A DNA stretch of 64,000 bases. Source: Bacillota bacterium (lineage in GTDB: Bacteria; Bacillota; Clostridia; Acetivibrionales; DSM-27016). Numbering within the stretch: position 1 is the first letter of the stretch; each line of letters starts with the position of its first letter. Location of the stretch: positions 62,001 to 126,000 of the forward strand of contig JAEWDM010000007.1 in NCBI GenBank assembly GCA_023390115.1, given 5' to 3'. Below the pieces are notes generated by a model. It saw only the letters and a program-made list of their open reading frames with translations, did no database searches and had not been told where the DNA came from. This document shows positions 42,880-52,012 of the stretch, one piece after another. The translations under genes and the position numbers were made by a program.

Positions 42880-44692
42880 CTTCTTTTTTATTCACCATCA
42901 CATAACCCTCAAAAAATCCGTTGCATTCTCTCTGCTCATATATAAGTGAAAGCATTTTTTCGGATTTTGATAGAATATAATTTTCAATTGCTTTCACAGC
43001 GGTTGCAGCTGCAATCCAAATATCATCACTTCGCCCAGGAAAAGTAGGATGCCAGCAACCAGTTCCATCCCTTGGTAGATGATAATTATCGTATAGAGCC
43101 ATTTCATTGTGTAAATAGGGCGATATTAATTCATAAAAATTATTAAAGTTTGGAGTCTGATTATTCGCCAATGCAATATATAAACGCTTTGCTCCCAAAC
43201 CAACAGATATTGAAGCTAAAATATGTTTTCTTTTCAAATTAACGCTTTGGAAAATATTAAGAACGCTATTTTCTCCTGTACAATCAATGATTATATCATA
43301 TTTATCCAAATCAATATTGGTTTTAAATTCTTCGTCAATTGTTATTGTATCATTTATTACCTCAACATTTGCATGTGGACTTAAGGAATTAAGATAACTG
43401 CATAAGGATAATTCTTTAAGTTCACCAATATTGTTTATATTTAGGACATGTCGAGATAAATTCCCGACTTTAAATATGTCGGAGTCTACAATAGTGAGAT
43501 TGTAGACTCCAGAGCGTACAAGTATTTCTCCTACCGATGCGCCAATACAACCAGCTCCAACAATCAACATCTTTTTTCTAAGCAAAAAGTTATTCATCTT
43601 ACCTCTGTTCGATATTTCTTGTTGGTTCCAGTTCTCTGAAATAATCCACTCTACCTTTGCCTTTTGGTTTAAAACTTCACTTTTGTCACGAAACCACCAA
43701 CCCTGCTGATTGGCTCTAAAACCCTTTGCTGTCTTTTTTCCGTATGATAAAACTGGTAAATACAACGCTTTCCAAGAAATAAATTCATGCTCTCCATCAA
43801 AAACTCTAGGAATAGGAAAACCAAGTAGAAGTAAATGCCGTCTTCCATCTCGAATTCTTGAAACCATATTTTTCAACACATCCATAATATCAATGTGTTG
43901 ATTATTGCATGCATCTATTAAATCGCCAAAAGTTTCTGGTGCTTGCCACTTATTAATTACTGGAGGTTTATTCAAAAGTATCCAAAGAGCATTGATTGGA
44001 GGTGATATATTCGTTTTTGAAAGTTGCTTGCCCCATTTTGTATAATGCTCAATATTGCCATTTAATGATTTGAATAGTTTTACATAATACACAAATGGTT
44101 TGCTTTTATACACATCTAATTCTGCGATTCCATATCTGCATTCAGTACTTTCCCATTGCATAAACGTAACAACATCTTCAGAAAAGGCAAATTGCATTTC
44201 CAATATATTGCTTAAAGTGAAATCAGGCAATTCAAACGGTTCATCCTCTGAAACTAATTTGTCTTTTGCAGCTAGCTCAAGCCAGTTAATTGCCCGTTTT
44301 ACATGATACAGCAATCGTTCATCAACATTATGCGGCTCTGACTGGAAAGCAGATATAGTATTTATCTCAAGACACAATGCGCCTTTTCTCCATAAGCCAT
44401 TCTTTTCAACTTTAGCGTTGCTAGACTGATGGTATAAGGTCACATTCATACTGTTTTCCACATCAGGATATACTTTAATTTTTCCTTTTGGATATTCAGA
44501 TTCAACCACAATATACCACTGAGATACTTGCGGAAAATATGGTGTTTTATAATCAATAGACATTCCTAAATGCAAAAACCATACTTTTAACTCATTATCA
44601 AATCTCCAATCATCCATTATTTTGACCTGTGATAATGAATCTAAAGCTCTTCGAGCCTGATTTAATATTACAAGAACTTGTTTTTCTTCCAT
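42872..44692 (-). CDS. cap2: CBASS Cap2, E2-E1 ubiquitin-transfer-like fusion
   Basis: 606 aa. N-terminal E2-like domain with Cys107 in GALCLEI; a middle linker; C-terminal ThiF/E1 adenylation domain with LIVGAGCIGASVGEI (about 376-390), Asp403 (IVDSD) and a candidate catalytic Cys546 in GTGCWHPTFPG. Cap2 conjugates the CD-NTase C terminus to cellular targets and so primes nucleotide synthesis. The ATG follows the cdnD stop codon directly (TAG-ATG). Confidence 0.92.
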   Translation of the reverse strand: MEEKQVLVILNQARRALDSLSQVKIMDDWRFDNELKVWFLHLGMSIDYKTPYFPQVSQWYIVVESEYPKGKIKVYPDVENSMNVTLYHQSSNAKVEKNGLWRKGALCLEINTISAFQSEPHNVDERLLYHVKRAINWLELAAKDKLVSEDEPFELPDFTLSNILEMQFAFSEDVVTFMQWESTECRYGIAELDVYKSKPFVYYVKLFKSLNGNIEHYTKWGKQLSKTNISPPINALWILLNKPPVINKWQAPETFGDLIDACNNQHIDIMDVLKNMVSRIRDGRRHLLLLGFPIPRVFDGEHEFISWKALYLPVLSYGKKTAKGFRANQQGWWFRDKSEVLNQKAKVEWIISENWNQQEISNRGKMNNFLLRKKMLIVGAGCIGASVGEILVRSGVYNLTIVDSDIFKVGNLSRHVLNINNIGELKELSLCSYLNSLSPHANVEVINDTITIDEEFKTNIDLDKYDIIIDCTGENSVLNIFQSVNLKRKHILASISVGLGAKRLYIALANNQTPNFNNFYELISPYLHNEMALYDNYHLPRDGTGCWHPTFPGRSDDIWIAAATAVKAIENYILSKSEKMLSLIYEQRECNGFFEGYVMVNKKEDG

Positions 44693-45802
44693 CTATGCAA
44701 ATCTTCCTTCTGGAACTGCTTCTGTTTTTTCAGTACGAGTCGTAAACCCTGTTGATGAATTGGATTTTGGCGGAGCCGGGGCAGGGGGAAACTCATTACC
44801 AAATAAGTCTCTCCATTTGCAAACACTGTCGTATAATTCTTCACAATCAAAAGCTTCACGGGCTACTTTGGCAGCATCACAAACAGTATCATAAAAGTCA
44901 GAATATTCTTCATCAGTTATTCTTGCGAAGACATCGTGCTCAGGAACACCCCTATCAGCTAAAAAAGGTTTATTAGAATATTGGGAAACTATGTTTTCCA
45001 AGGTTAGTACGATACCTTCCGCAACACTATTAACATTGTCTGGACAACAATCACCAATAAAATGTTCCAACGGATAGCTCTTTGGATGTTTGACCTCTGG
45101 ATGTTTCGTTTTACGCCACCATTTCAATGCCTTAACAATATTTATATAGTGCGTATTACAATTCTTGTTTTTTTCTACTGTCCACCTAATCTGTTCAAGT
45201 GGATGTGTTTTATCCCATTCTTCAGCTTCACGGTCAGGAATTAGAAGCGGCTCGGATTTCCACTGAGCTTCACCATCTGATTTACAAAATATGTTATAAC
45301 TGCTTCCAAGTAACGTATTGTCAAATGACTTTATAAGTGTGTTATACTCAAAGTCTTCAATTGTATATTCAGAAGTAATAGCCTTATCTTGAAGTACACC
45401 CGTTTCGCTTTCGCTTGGTGCAGAGGTCGGCACTATATCCAAATCAACATAGCTTAAGCTAATACCTATCGATCTGCCTTGAATTCTATATTTGTCTTTG
45501 TAGTGCTTTTCTAAAAATGGAACAAATAAATCTAATGCTTCCTCTGGTGTATATTCTTTAGAATCTAATTTTGTTACAACAATAACATCGACATCTGATT
45601 TGTTGCCATTCTTGGGCTTTACTGCTGTTGAACGTCGGTAGCTTCCTTGCAGAAAGGTGCTAATAATAATGTTTGACAATGTTTCATCTTCGTTTAACCT
45701 TTTTCTTAATGTCGTATGCCCTGTTTTCAGATCATTTACCTGATTGTCAGACAAACGAATATTCGACAAGAAATCTTTAAAATACGATGGTACGGTAGCC
45801 AT
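44693..45802 (-). CDS. cdnD: CD-NTase, clade D (CBASS nucleotidyltransferase)
   Basis: 369 aa. Polymerase-beta fold: LQGSYRRSTAVKP at 51-63, metal ligands Asp70 and Asp72 (SDVDVIVV), third Asp at 122 (YVDLDIVP). C-terminal features match CdnD from memory: PDREAEEWDKTHPLEQIRWT, NTHYINIVKALKWWR, YPLEHFIGDCC, and the end GRFA, an Ala-terminated tail suited to Cap2 conjugation. CdnD enzymes make cyclic trinucleotides on phage infection; the exact product is not readable. AAAGGAGGATTATTT precedes ATG. Starts 13 bases after cap4. Confidence 0.94.
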   Translation of the reverse strand: MATVPSYFKDFLSNIRLSDNQVNDLKTGHTTLRKRLNEDETLSNIIISTFLQGSYRRSTAVKPKNGNKSDVDVIVVTKLDSKEYTPEEALDLFVPFLEKHYKDKYRIQGRSIGISLSYVDLDIVPTSAPSESETGVLQDKAITSEYTIEDFEYNTLIKSFDNTLLGSSYNIFCKSDGEAQWKSEPLLIPDREAEEWDKTHPLEQIRWTVEKNKNCNTHYINIVKALKWWRKTKHPEVKHPKSYPLEHFIGDCCPDNVNSVAEGIVLTLENIVSQYSNKPFLADRGVPEHDVFARITDEEYSDFYDTVCDAAKVAREAFDCEELYDSVCKWRDLFGNEFPPAPAPPKSNSSTGFTTRTEKTEAVPEGRFA

Positions 45803-45815
45803 AAATAATCCTCCT

Positions 45816-47207
45816 TTAATTTGTAAAGTCTATTGATGGCGAATATGAGCAAGAATTTCGTTGTTCAAAATCATATTCGTATAAAATGCATTTACCAAAT
45901 CCCTGTGAATTTTGTCCTAAGAAAAACATAAATGCGTTTGGTGCAGAAGCAAAAATATGTAGAGTTGCACGGCGCTCAATCGTGCTTCTTTGTGCAATAG
46001 CACTGTAAACAGAATTAGCTAAAAAAGCTGCGTGAGTTCCATCTTGTATCGAAAAATTTGTACCACCAACTTCACTGGGCATACAGTTAATAATGCGTCC
46101 AATTAGTAAATCGCTTTCTTTAATGAATTCTATCACATCGTCGTAGATGTTGCGAGTCACATTTAAAATTAATGCAGAATCACCTTGATTTTGATCAAAT
46201 TTTTCATGCGAAATATCCCAACAAGAATAGTTTCTTTTAGATAATAATTTCACATCCCATAATACAATACCATTAGTTGCTGATTTCTGTATTGGAAAAA
46301 CATTAATGCCGGATTTACTATCTAGAATTCGCCCTGCTGCAAAAGCTAAAGACATATGTGTATCTAAAAACATTTGATAAGCATGCTCTTGGCTTGTATT
46401 TGCGAGTAGGAATTTTTCCAAATCTTCATAAATATCCTTGTTCCAATTATATTTGTCTTTTATATACCGACCATCAAACTTATTGATCAAGGACAAGCAA
46501 CTCTTTGCCTCTTCCTCCAGATTTTCCGTTCCACGGGTAAAGCTTTTAATTCCAATAGATATTCTTTTAGGGGAGTATTTATCGGCTACAAGAAAAATGC
46601 GTTTTTCCAATTCTTCATCGAATTCTTTTCTAATAATACCTTTCCCTTGTGTTGAAGATATCATCTGGTCATTTACAGTAGCCGAAGCAATGAAACTAAT
46701 TTGATCAAAAGTCATCACTTGATTGCTATATGAAATATACTGGTGTAATGAATCTCTTACAATTTTCTCCAAAACTTCTATTTCAAACGGCAAAATAAAA
46801 AAACGCATTATTTTCTCATCAAGCAAATTAGTATCAAATCCACATAGCGATAATTCTGCTTCTTTGTCAAGTGTTTTACTATAATATTTTTCAATTGACT
46901 TCATAAATGTATTAGCGTTCTTATCACATTGCCCGATTAAAAATAATTCATATTCAGGACTCTTTATATCATCTATAAGGTCAACAAGCCATTTCTTTAT
47001 GTCTGACTTAGAGAATGCATTTATTGATGATTTTACCTGTATACATTTAATAATCTGATTATCTTGCTCTAAAGCTATATCAACCTTATCATTTGTTGTT
47101 GGAAACTCGACATATATCTTATCCCAATTACGCTTATCAGTTAATGCTTCTAATACTGAAGCAAACCCTTGGTATAAAAATCCCCGTGAGGCTTCTTTTC
47201 CACCCAT
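45816..47207 (-). CDS. cap4: CBASS Cap4, nuclease-SAVED effector
   Basis: 463 aa. N-terminal PD-(D/E)xK-like nuclease of the DUF4297 kind: SRGFLYQGFASVLEAL, Asp43 (DKVDIAL) and Gln57-x-Lys59 (IQVKSS). The C-terminal third is a SAVED domain (LHIFASAPNAFMFFLGQN), which binds cyclic oligonucleotides. In known Cap4 proteins ligand binding triggers oligomerisation and indiscriminate dsDNA cutting, killing the infected cell. First gene of the operon; GGAGGATGAGGGATAG precedes the ATG. Confidence 0.9.
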   Translation of the reverse strand: MGGKEASRGFLYQGFASVLEALTDKRNWDKIYVEFPTTNDKVDIALEQDNQIIKCIQVKSSINAFSKSDIKKWLVDLIDDIKSPEYELFLIGQCDKNANTFMKSIEKYYSKTLDKEAELSLCGFDTNLLDEKIMRFFILPFEIEVLEKIVRDSLHQYISYSNQVMTFDQISFIASATVNDQMISSTQGKGIIRKEFDEELEKRIFLVADKYSPKRISIGIKSFTRGTENLEEEAKSCLSLINKFDGRYIKDKYNWNKDIYEDLEKFLLANTSQEHAYQMFLDTHMSLAFAAGRILDSKSGINVFPIQKSATNGIVLWDVKLLSKRNYSCWDISHEKFDQNQGDSALILNVTRNIYDDVIEFIKESDLLIGRIINCMPSEVGGTNFSIQDGTHAAFLANSVYSAIAQRSTIERRATLHIFASAPNAFMFFLGQNSQGFGKCILYEYDFEQRNSCSYSPSIDFTN

Positions 47208-47267
47208 CTATCCCTCATCCTCCATTACATCTTACAAGCGGAATGCTAAATAAGATTTTACTTCACT

Positions 47268-47447
47268 TCAAAAATTATCAGAACCTTTATATCGGCCATC
47301 CTTAGGTTTCACCGCATCCTTTGGTATCGCCCAAGTAGCCCCAAACCGAACAGCACCCGGTATTTTACCCTGTGCGCAAAGTACCTGTACCCGGCGTGGA
47401 GTGATTGCCCATTTTTCCGCTGCTTCTTTCGCTGTCATATAGTCCAT
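47268..47447 (-). CDS. Small excisionase/MerR-like HTH protein
   Basis: 59 aa from ATG preceded by AAAGGAACGTTTTA. MTAKEAAEKWAITPRRVQVL... then FGATWAIPKDAVKPKDGR, a winged-helix of the HTH_17/MerR excisionase class. It lies 60 bases upstream of cap4 in the same direction, so it may regulate the CBASS operon; the same family also serves as excisionase, and the recombinases are next door. Function by sequence alone is undecided. Confidence 0.75.
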   Translation of the reverse strand: MDYMTAKEAAEKWAITPRRVQVLCAQGKIPGAVRFGATWAIPKDAVKPKDGRYKGSDNF

Positions 47448-47560
47448 TAAAACGTTCCTTTGCCGAATAAATATTGTATATATTATATATCGCAGCGGCG
47501 AATAAAGCAATCAAATTCGTGTAAATTATGGAAATATTCACAGTATTATGATGAAACGGA

Positions 47561-47631
47561 TTGAAAAATAGCAGAAAATCTGTCCAAGAGAGAAAAGTAG
47601 CCAGCTTTTGCGGCGGCTTCTCCTGCTATTT
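47561..47631 (-). terminator. Large hairpin after the recombinase operon
   Basis: AAAATAGCAG and CTGCTATTTTT arms enclose an inner GAGAA/TTCTC stem; the second arm ends in TTTTTC on the minus strand. It marks the end of the integration module and the GC shift. Confidence 0.6.
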
Positions 47632-49281
47632 TTATTCACCCGGCAGCTCTTGTTCCATTTGTGTATTTCCCTTAAAGGTAATCCGGACACGATCGGCGGA
47701 TAAAACCTCCACCGTATCGATCACAGCCTTGGCCACATCCTCCCGGTATTCTTTCAGGCTGAGATCGGTATGTTCCATCAGGTAAAGCAGCTCATGAATT
47801 CGGGCTTGTGTATTTTGGGCGAGCATGGTCTGCTCTTGATGTTCGCCAAGCTGCCCCTGCAGACCCTTTATCTCTGCAGCGATTTCCTCAAACTTGGCAT
47901 CGAAGTAATCCGCACCGGCACTGGATTTGGAGCTGAGTTCCACTAAATCCATCATCACACTTTGCAGCTCGGCGATACGGTTTTGGACAGCCGCTTCATT
48001 GAAGCTGTCATCATCCTGTGAACCGATGGCCAGCCGCAGGCCTGCCTTGAGGGTTTTGATGACATCGGCCTTATCCTCATCCAGCCGGTTCAGGGCGGTG
48101 ACAATCGCTTGATGCAATCGGCTTTCCTCAATGGTAGGGGATTCCTTGCAGTATTTCGTGCCGTATTCCAAGCGGTTGATGCAGCGCCAGACCACCTTTT
48201 TCTTACCATTCCTCGCCCAAGTGACCCTGCGGTATTGTGTACCGCATTCACCGCAGCAGAGAAGCTCGGTCAGCGCATATTTGCTGCTGTATTTTCCTTT
48301 TTCGGTTTTAACCGCTTTCTTGGCCACTTTTCGCTTACCGGCTCTCCGGGCGATTTCCTCCTGTACAAGGTTGAATAAATCCTTTGAAATAATCGGCTCA
48401 TGGTTCCCTGTTACATAATACTGTGGGATTTCGCCGTTGTTTTTCCGGGTTTCCTTGGTTAAGCAGTCCACCACATAGGTTTTCTGCAGCAGGGCATCGC
48501 CGATGTAACGCTCGTTCCGGAGCATATATTGCAGTACGCCAACTGACCATTCCTGCTTACCGGTGGGAGAGAGAATGTTGTCTGCCTCCAGCGATTCCTT
48601 TATTTTTCGGACGCTGGCACCGGAGTAATAGCTCCTGAAAATCCGCTTGACAATTTCCGCTTCCTCCGGCACAATTTCGGGCTGACCGTCCTCACCTTTT
48701 TCGTAACCTAAAATGCGGGAATATTGAAAGGGCACCTTTCCGCTTTTGAAGCTCTGGCGCTTGCCCCATGTGACGTTGCGGCTGATGGACTCACTCTCAG
48801 CCTGCGCAAACCCGCTGAGGAAGCACAGCGCCATTTCGCTGGCCATCTCCATCGTATTGATGCCCTCTTTTTCAAAGATGATAGGGATGCCCTTTGCCTT
48901 GAGTTTCCGGATATACCCGATGGCATCCAGCGTGTTTCTGGAAAACCGGGAAACGGATTTGGTCAGCACCATATCGACTTTGCCTTTTTCACACAGTGCC
49001 ATGAGCTTGAGAAACTCGGTACGTTTTTTGGCGCTGGTTCCGGTGATGCCCTCATCGGCAAAAATACCGGCAAGCTCCCAATCCTTGTTTTTGTTAATTT
49101 TCTCCGTGTAATAAGCAATCTGCGCAGCGTAGCTGGACTGCTGTTCTTCCTGTTCGGTGCTGACCCGGCAGTAGGCCGCCACACGCAGCTTTCTCTTTCT
49201 GGCATTGGGCTTGGTTAAAAGAATATTGGCGGGGATTATATCAACCCTTTTCTGTACAGGTGCTATCGTTTGTGTTTGCAT
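47632..49281 (-). CDS. Large serine recombinase (third of three)
   Basis: 549 aa. Resolvase domain about 30-180 with catalytic Ser41 (YCRVSTEQ), DEGITGTSAKKR, TKSVSRFSRNTLDAI, then the recombinase domain (PFQYSRILGYEKG, VKRIFRSYYSGASVRKIK), a zinc ribbon (CCGECGTQYRR, CINR, CKESP) and a coiled coil with C-terminal tail. This is the integrase/excisionase class that cuts both att sites. AAAGGAGTAACCGCC precedes ATG. Confidence 0.93.
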   Translation of the reverse strand: MQTQTIAPVQKRVDIIPANILLTKPNARKRKLRVAAYCRVSTEQEEQQSSYAAQIAYYTEKINKNKDWELAGIFADEGITGTSAKKRTEFLKLMALCEKGKVDMVLTKSVSRFSRNTLDAIGYIRKLKAKGIPIIFEKEGINTMEMASEMALCFLSGFAQAESESISRNVTWGKRQSFKSGKVPFQYSRILGYEKGEDGQPEIVPEEAEIVKRIFRSYYSGASVRKIKESLEADNILSPTGKQEWSVGVLQYMLRNERYIGDALLQKTYVVDCLTKETRKNNGEIPQYYVTGNHEPIISKDLFNLVQEEIARRAGKRKVAKKAVKTEKGKYSSKYALTELLCCGECGTQYRRVTWARNGKKKVVWRCINRLEYGTKYCKESPTIEESRLHQAIVTALNRLDEDKADVIKTLKAGLRLAIGSQDDDSFNEAAVQNRIAELQSVMMDLVELSSKSSAGADYFDAKFEEIAAEIKGLQGQLGEHQEQTMLAQNTQARIHELLYLMEHTDLSLKEYREDVAKAVIDTVEVLSADRVRITFKGNTQMEQELPGE

Positions 49282-49286
49282 GGCGG

Positions 49287-50150
49287 TTACTCCTTTCCTG
49301 CCTGATTCTGAATCAGCTTTCCGTTGATCATCCTAAGCCACAGGCTGCCGTCCGCATCAATGACCACCTGCTTGACGGTATCCTCAAATAATCCGATTGA
49401 AAAGGCATCCAGCGGCGGCTGTTTCTCGAATATTGCCAGTAACCGGCGGGTTAAGTATTCCGGCTCCGTATCGGTGCAGGCCTCATATTTTGCGGCGGCA
49501 CAGCCGAATATCAGCAGCTTGATGTAGTCGCTGTCCACCTCGCTTTTTTCAAGCTCCCGGTTGATTTGGTTTTCCGTCCGGGCAACGTCGAGGGAATAAT
49601 TTTCCCGGTGCGGTGAAGGCAGTTGCAGCAGGCTCGGCTCACAGATGATGGTGTTCAGAATAGCCGTTACGCTCTCCAGCAGGACTTGGTCTGTGATTCT
49701 CTTGGGTGTGATGCGCCCCTCGGCGGAGCAGCACCATGCTTCATAGTTTTTGCTTCTGCCATCCCTTTTGTATTTGGCTCCACAAGCCCCACAAATCGCC
49801 TTACTGCGGATACTGTCCAGTTCCTCGGATAAAGGCTCCCCTCGGCTTTTCTGCCCGATTAGGGCGGTTACAGCTCTAAACGTGTCGGCAGGGAGTATCG
49901 GCGGGAAGTCATCACCACCGCAGTAGCGTGAGTTTTCCAGCATCCGCTTGACCATATGCTTGTTCCAGTCGGTGCGGTTCTCCATATAGGGAGTGTCCTT
50001 GGCGGCGAGGCTTTCGGCAATCCGGCGATAAGACATTCCGGCTTGATAATCCTCGAAAACCTGACGAACCACAGAGGCTTCCGCTTCATGGATGCACAGC
50101 GTACCATTTTGGATATGATAACCGAAAGGAGGGTACCGGTTTTTCTTCAT
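49287..50150 (-). CDS. Recombinase-domain protein lacking the catalytic resolvase domain (second of three)
   Basis: 287 aa. Starts directly in the recombinase domain (YPPFGYHIQNGTLCIHEAEA, GMSYRRIAESLAAKDTPY, VKRMLENSRYCGGDD) and has a zinc ribbon (CGACGAKYKRD). No catalytic Ser is present and length is half the usual. Its ATG overlaps the preceding recombinase stop, and it has its own coupling, so it is a regular part of the trio, probably a DNA-binding partner, and not random decay. Confidence 0.85.
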   Translation of the reverse strand: MKKNRYPPFGYHIQNGTLCIHEAEASVVRQVFEDYQAGMSYRRIAESLAAKDTPYMENRTDWNKHMVKRMLENSRYCGGDDFPPILPADTFRAVTALIGQKSRGEPLSEELDSIRSKAICGACGAKYKRDGRSKNYEAWCCSAEGRITPKRITDQVLLESVTAILNTIICEPSLLQLPSPHRENYSLDVARTENQINRELEKSEVDSDYIKLLIFGCAAAKYEACTDTEPEYLTRRLLAIFEKQPPLDAFSIGLFEDTVKQVVIDADGSLWLRMINGKLIQNQAGKE

Positions 50151-51721
50151 CGCCCGAACACCTCCTTTGGCAGCTGCTCGGTAAAGGCAAAGCCACCGAT
50201 GAGGCAGAATTTCAGCTTATCCTGCTTGGTGACGACAATCTGATTGACAATGCTGTGAAACAGGGTTTCGTCAAAGCTGGTCAGGTACGGTACTCCTTGT
50301 TCCATCAGCTCCATCAGAAGCCTACAGTCGGAAATCATCCCATCGTCCGCATCGCTTTCCAACAATCTGCGGCGGTTGCGCTTCAGGAGGTCAAGCTGCT
50401 GGTTGATTTCATTATTTTTGTGCATAAAAATAGCAGAGTCCATGTAACCTTTCGTCCTAAGACGATTCAGTACCAGACTCTGCTTGGTGAGCTCCGCTAT
50501 TTCTTTATTGATGCTTCCGACTTTTGCATCGCTCATGGTGATTTTGGACTTGAGATCCATCAGCGAATTCAAAGCCGGGGAAAGAATAGAGCGGCTATTC
50601 GGTTCTAGCTTGTTAACCATTCGGATAAATGCCTGTATGATGGCATCCTCCCGGATTTGGCGGATTTCGCACAGCTCCTTGCTGCGGAAGTGCTTATGGC
50701 AGACCCAATAGGTTTTTCCATTGGTCACCCGGCGGGAGAAGCTCGTGCCGCATTTTCCGCATCGGATTTTCTGTGAGAAAGCATACTGCCTGCCACGACC
50801 CTTATTGGGATAAAGGGAGTTACGGGCTTTCATCAGCTGCTGCGCCTGCTCAAACTCCGACCGGCTGATGAGCGGCTCATGGGAACCGGTGATGTAATAG
50901 CGGTCACGCTCGCCCTTGTTGCGCTTGGTTTGAAAAGGCATGGTATCGGTAGTGTAGGATTTCTGCAGCAGGGCATCGCCGATGTAGCGCTCGCTTTTCA
51001 GGATATAGCTGACGGCGGTATAGAGCCAGCTGACTTCTCCATTTTTGCAGGGAATGCCATCGGCATTCAGCTCATATGCAATCTGCTCCATGCTCTTACC
51101 GGAGAGGTAGCTTGCAAATATCCGGCGCACCACCGGGGCTTCCTTGGGATTGGGAACCAACGTATTGTCTGCAAGGTTGTATCCGTAGGGAGCACAGCAG
51201 CAAGTGAAACTGCCGTTTTGCATCCTCCGGGCGTAGCTCCAGCGCATATTGTTGGAGATGGAGGTGGATTCCTCCTGAGCGATGGAGCTGAAGGCTCCGA
51301 TCATCATCTCATCGTGCATATCCGCTGTTTTGAGGCCATCTTCCTCAAATTCCACCTCGATGCCGAGGGCTTTCAGCTCCCGGACGGTGGAGAGACAGTC
51401 GTGGATGTTTCTTGCAAACCGGGAAACGGACTTTACAAGGATGCGGTCGATTTTGCCTTTCCTGCAGTCGGAAAGCATCCGCTGGAATTCCTCCCGCTTG
51501 TCCGACCGTGTTCCGGTGATGCCCTCATCGGCGTAAATGTCCACCAGCTCCCATTCGTCATTTCCGGCAATCAGGGAGGTGTAATGCTCCATCTGCACGG
51601 AAAAAGAATTCAGCTGGTCTGCCGAATCGCTGCTGACTCTGGCGTAGGCACAGACACGCAGCTTGGGCGGGGCATAGCGGTAAACGGCGTTTACCGGCTC
51701 AATAACCTGTACCTGCGGCAT
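50147..51721 (-). CDS. Large serine recombinase (first of three)
   Basis: 524 aa. Catalytic Ser30 (AYARVSSDS), DEGITGTRSDKREEF, VKSVSRFARNIHD, SSIAQEESTSISNNMRWSYA, recombinase domain (CAPYGYNLADNTLVPN, YLSGKSMEQIAYELNADG), zinc ribbon (CGKCGTSFSRR ... CHKHFRSKELC) and coiled coil. Clear catalytic competence. AAAGGAGGTGCCGCC precedes ATG. Its stop overlaps the next gene. Confidence 0.93.
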   Translation of the reverse strand: MPQVQVIEPVNAVYRYAPPKLRVCAYARVSSDSADQLNSFSVQMEHYTSLIAGNDEWELVDIYADEGITGTRSDKREEFQRMLSDCRKGKIDRILVKSVSRFARNIHDCLSTVRELKALGIEVEFEEDGLKTADMHDEMMIGAFSSIAQEESTSISNNMRWSYARRMQNGSFTCCCAPYGYNLADNTLVPNPKEAPVVRRIFASYLSGKSMEQIAYELNADGIPCKNGEVSWLYTAVSYILKSERYIGDALLQKSYTTDTMPFQTKRNKGERDRYYITGSHEPLISRSEFEQAQQLMKARNSLYPNKGRGRQYAFSQKIRCGKCGTSFSRRVTNGKTYWVCHKHFRSKELCEIRQIREDAIIQAFIRMVNKLEPNSRSILSPALNSLMDLKSKITMSDAKVGSINKEIAELTKQSLVLNRLRTKGYMDSAIFMHKNNEINQQLDLLKRNRRRLLESDADDGMISDCRLLMELMEQGVPYLTSFDETLFHSIVNQIVVTKQDKLKFCLIGGFAFTEQLPKEVFGR

Positions 51722-51845
51722 GGCGGCACCTCCTTTGGTTTTCGTGAATTCATGTGTGACAGCTCCTTTCGTGTAAGTTCAATACCTCTAAGGTATTAGC
51801 ACATACACTACCACAGAGATGCGGACATAGCTATCACAATTACTA

Positions 51846-52001
51846 CTAAATAATCCGGAGCCTCGGCTTGTATTTTTCGACCACAAATTCGTCTGCAATC
51901 TGAAATTCCGCAGGGCTGATTTTGCCCTGTTCCAGCAGATAGGTGAGGAAGTTATGTGCCATTAAATAACGGACTTCGTTGACCGGTTCTGTTTTCGTCA
52001 T
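51846..52001 (-). CDS. Small 51-aa protein in the recombinase operon (SHOCT-like)
   Basis: MTKTEPVNEVRYLMAHNFLT then LLEQGKISPAEFQIADEF; ATG preceded by TAGGAGGAACCGCT. The pattern 'L-x-x-G-K-I-S-x-x-E-F' resembles the SHOCT helix pair found in oligomerising small proteins. It starts 11 bases after the resolvase-like gene. Probably a conserved accessory of this integration module; role unknown. Confidence 0.72.
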   Translation of the reverse strand: MTKTEPVNEVRYLMAHNFLTYLLEQGKISPAEFQIADEFVVEKYKPRLRII

Positions 52002-52012
52002 AGCGGTTCCTC

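Noticed and set aside
50879..51799. Long open frame on the plus strand opposite the first recombinase
   Set aside because: It is antisense to a protein with full serine-recombinase motifs, has no ribosome site and reads as low-information sequence typical of a GC-rich shadow frame.
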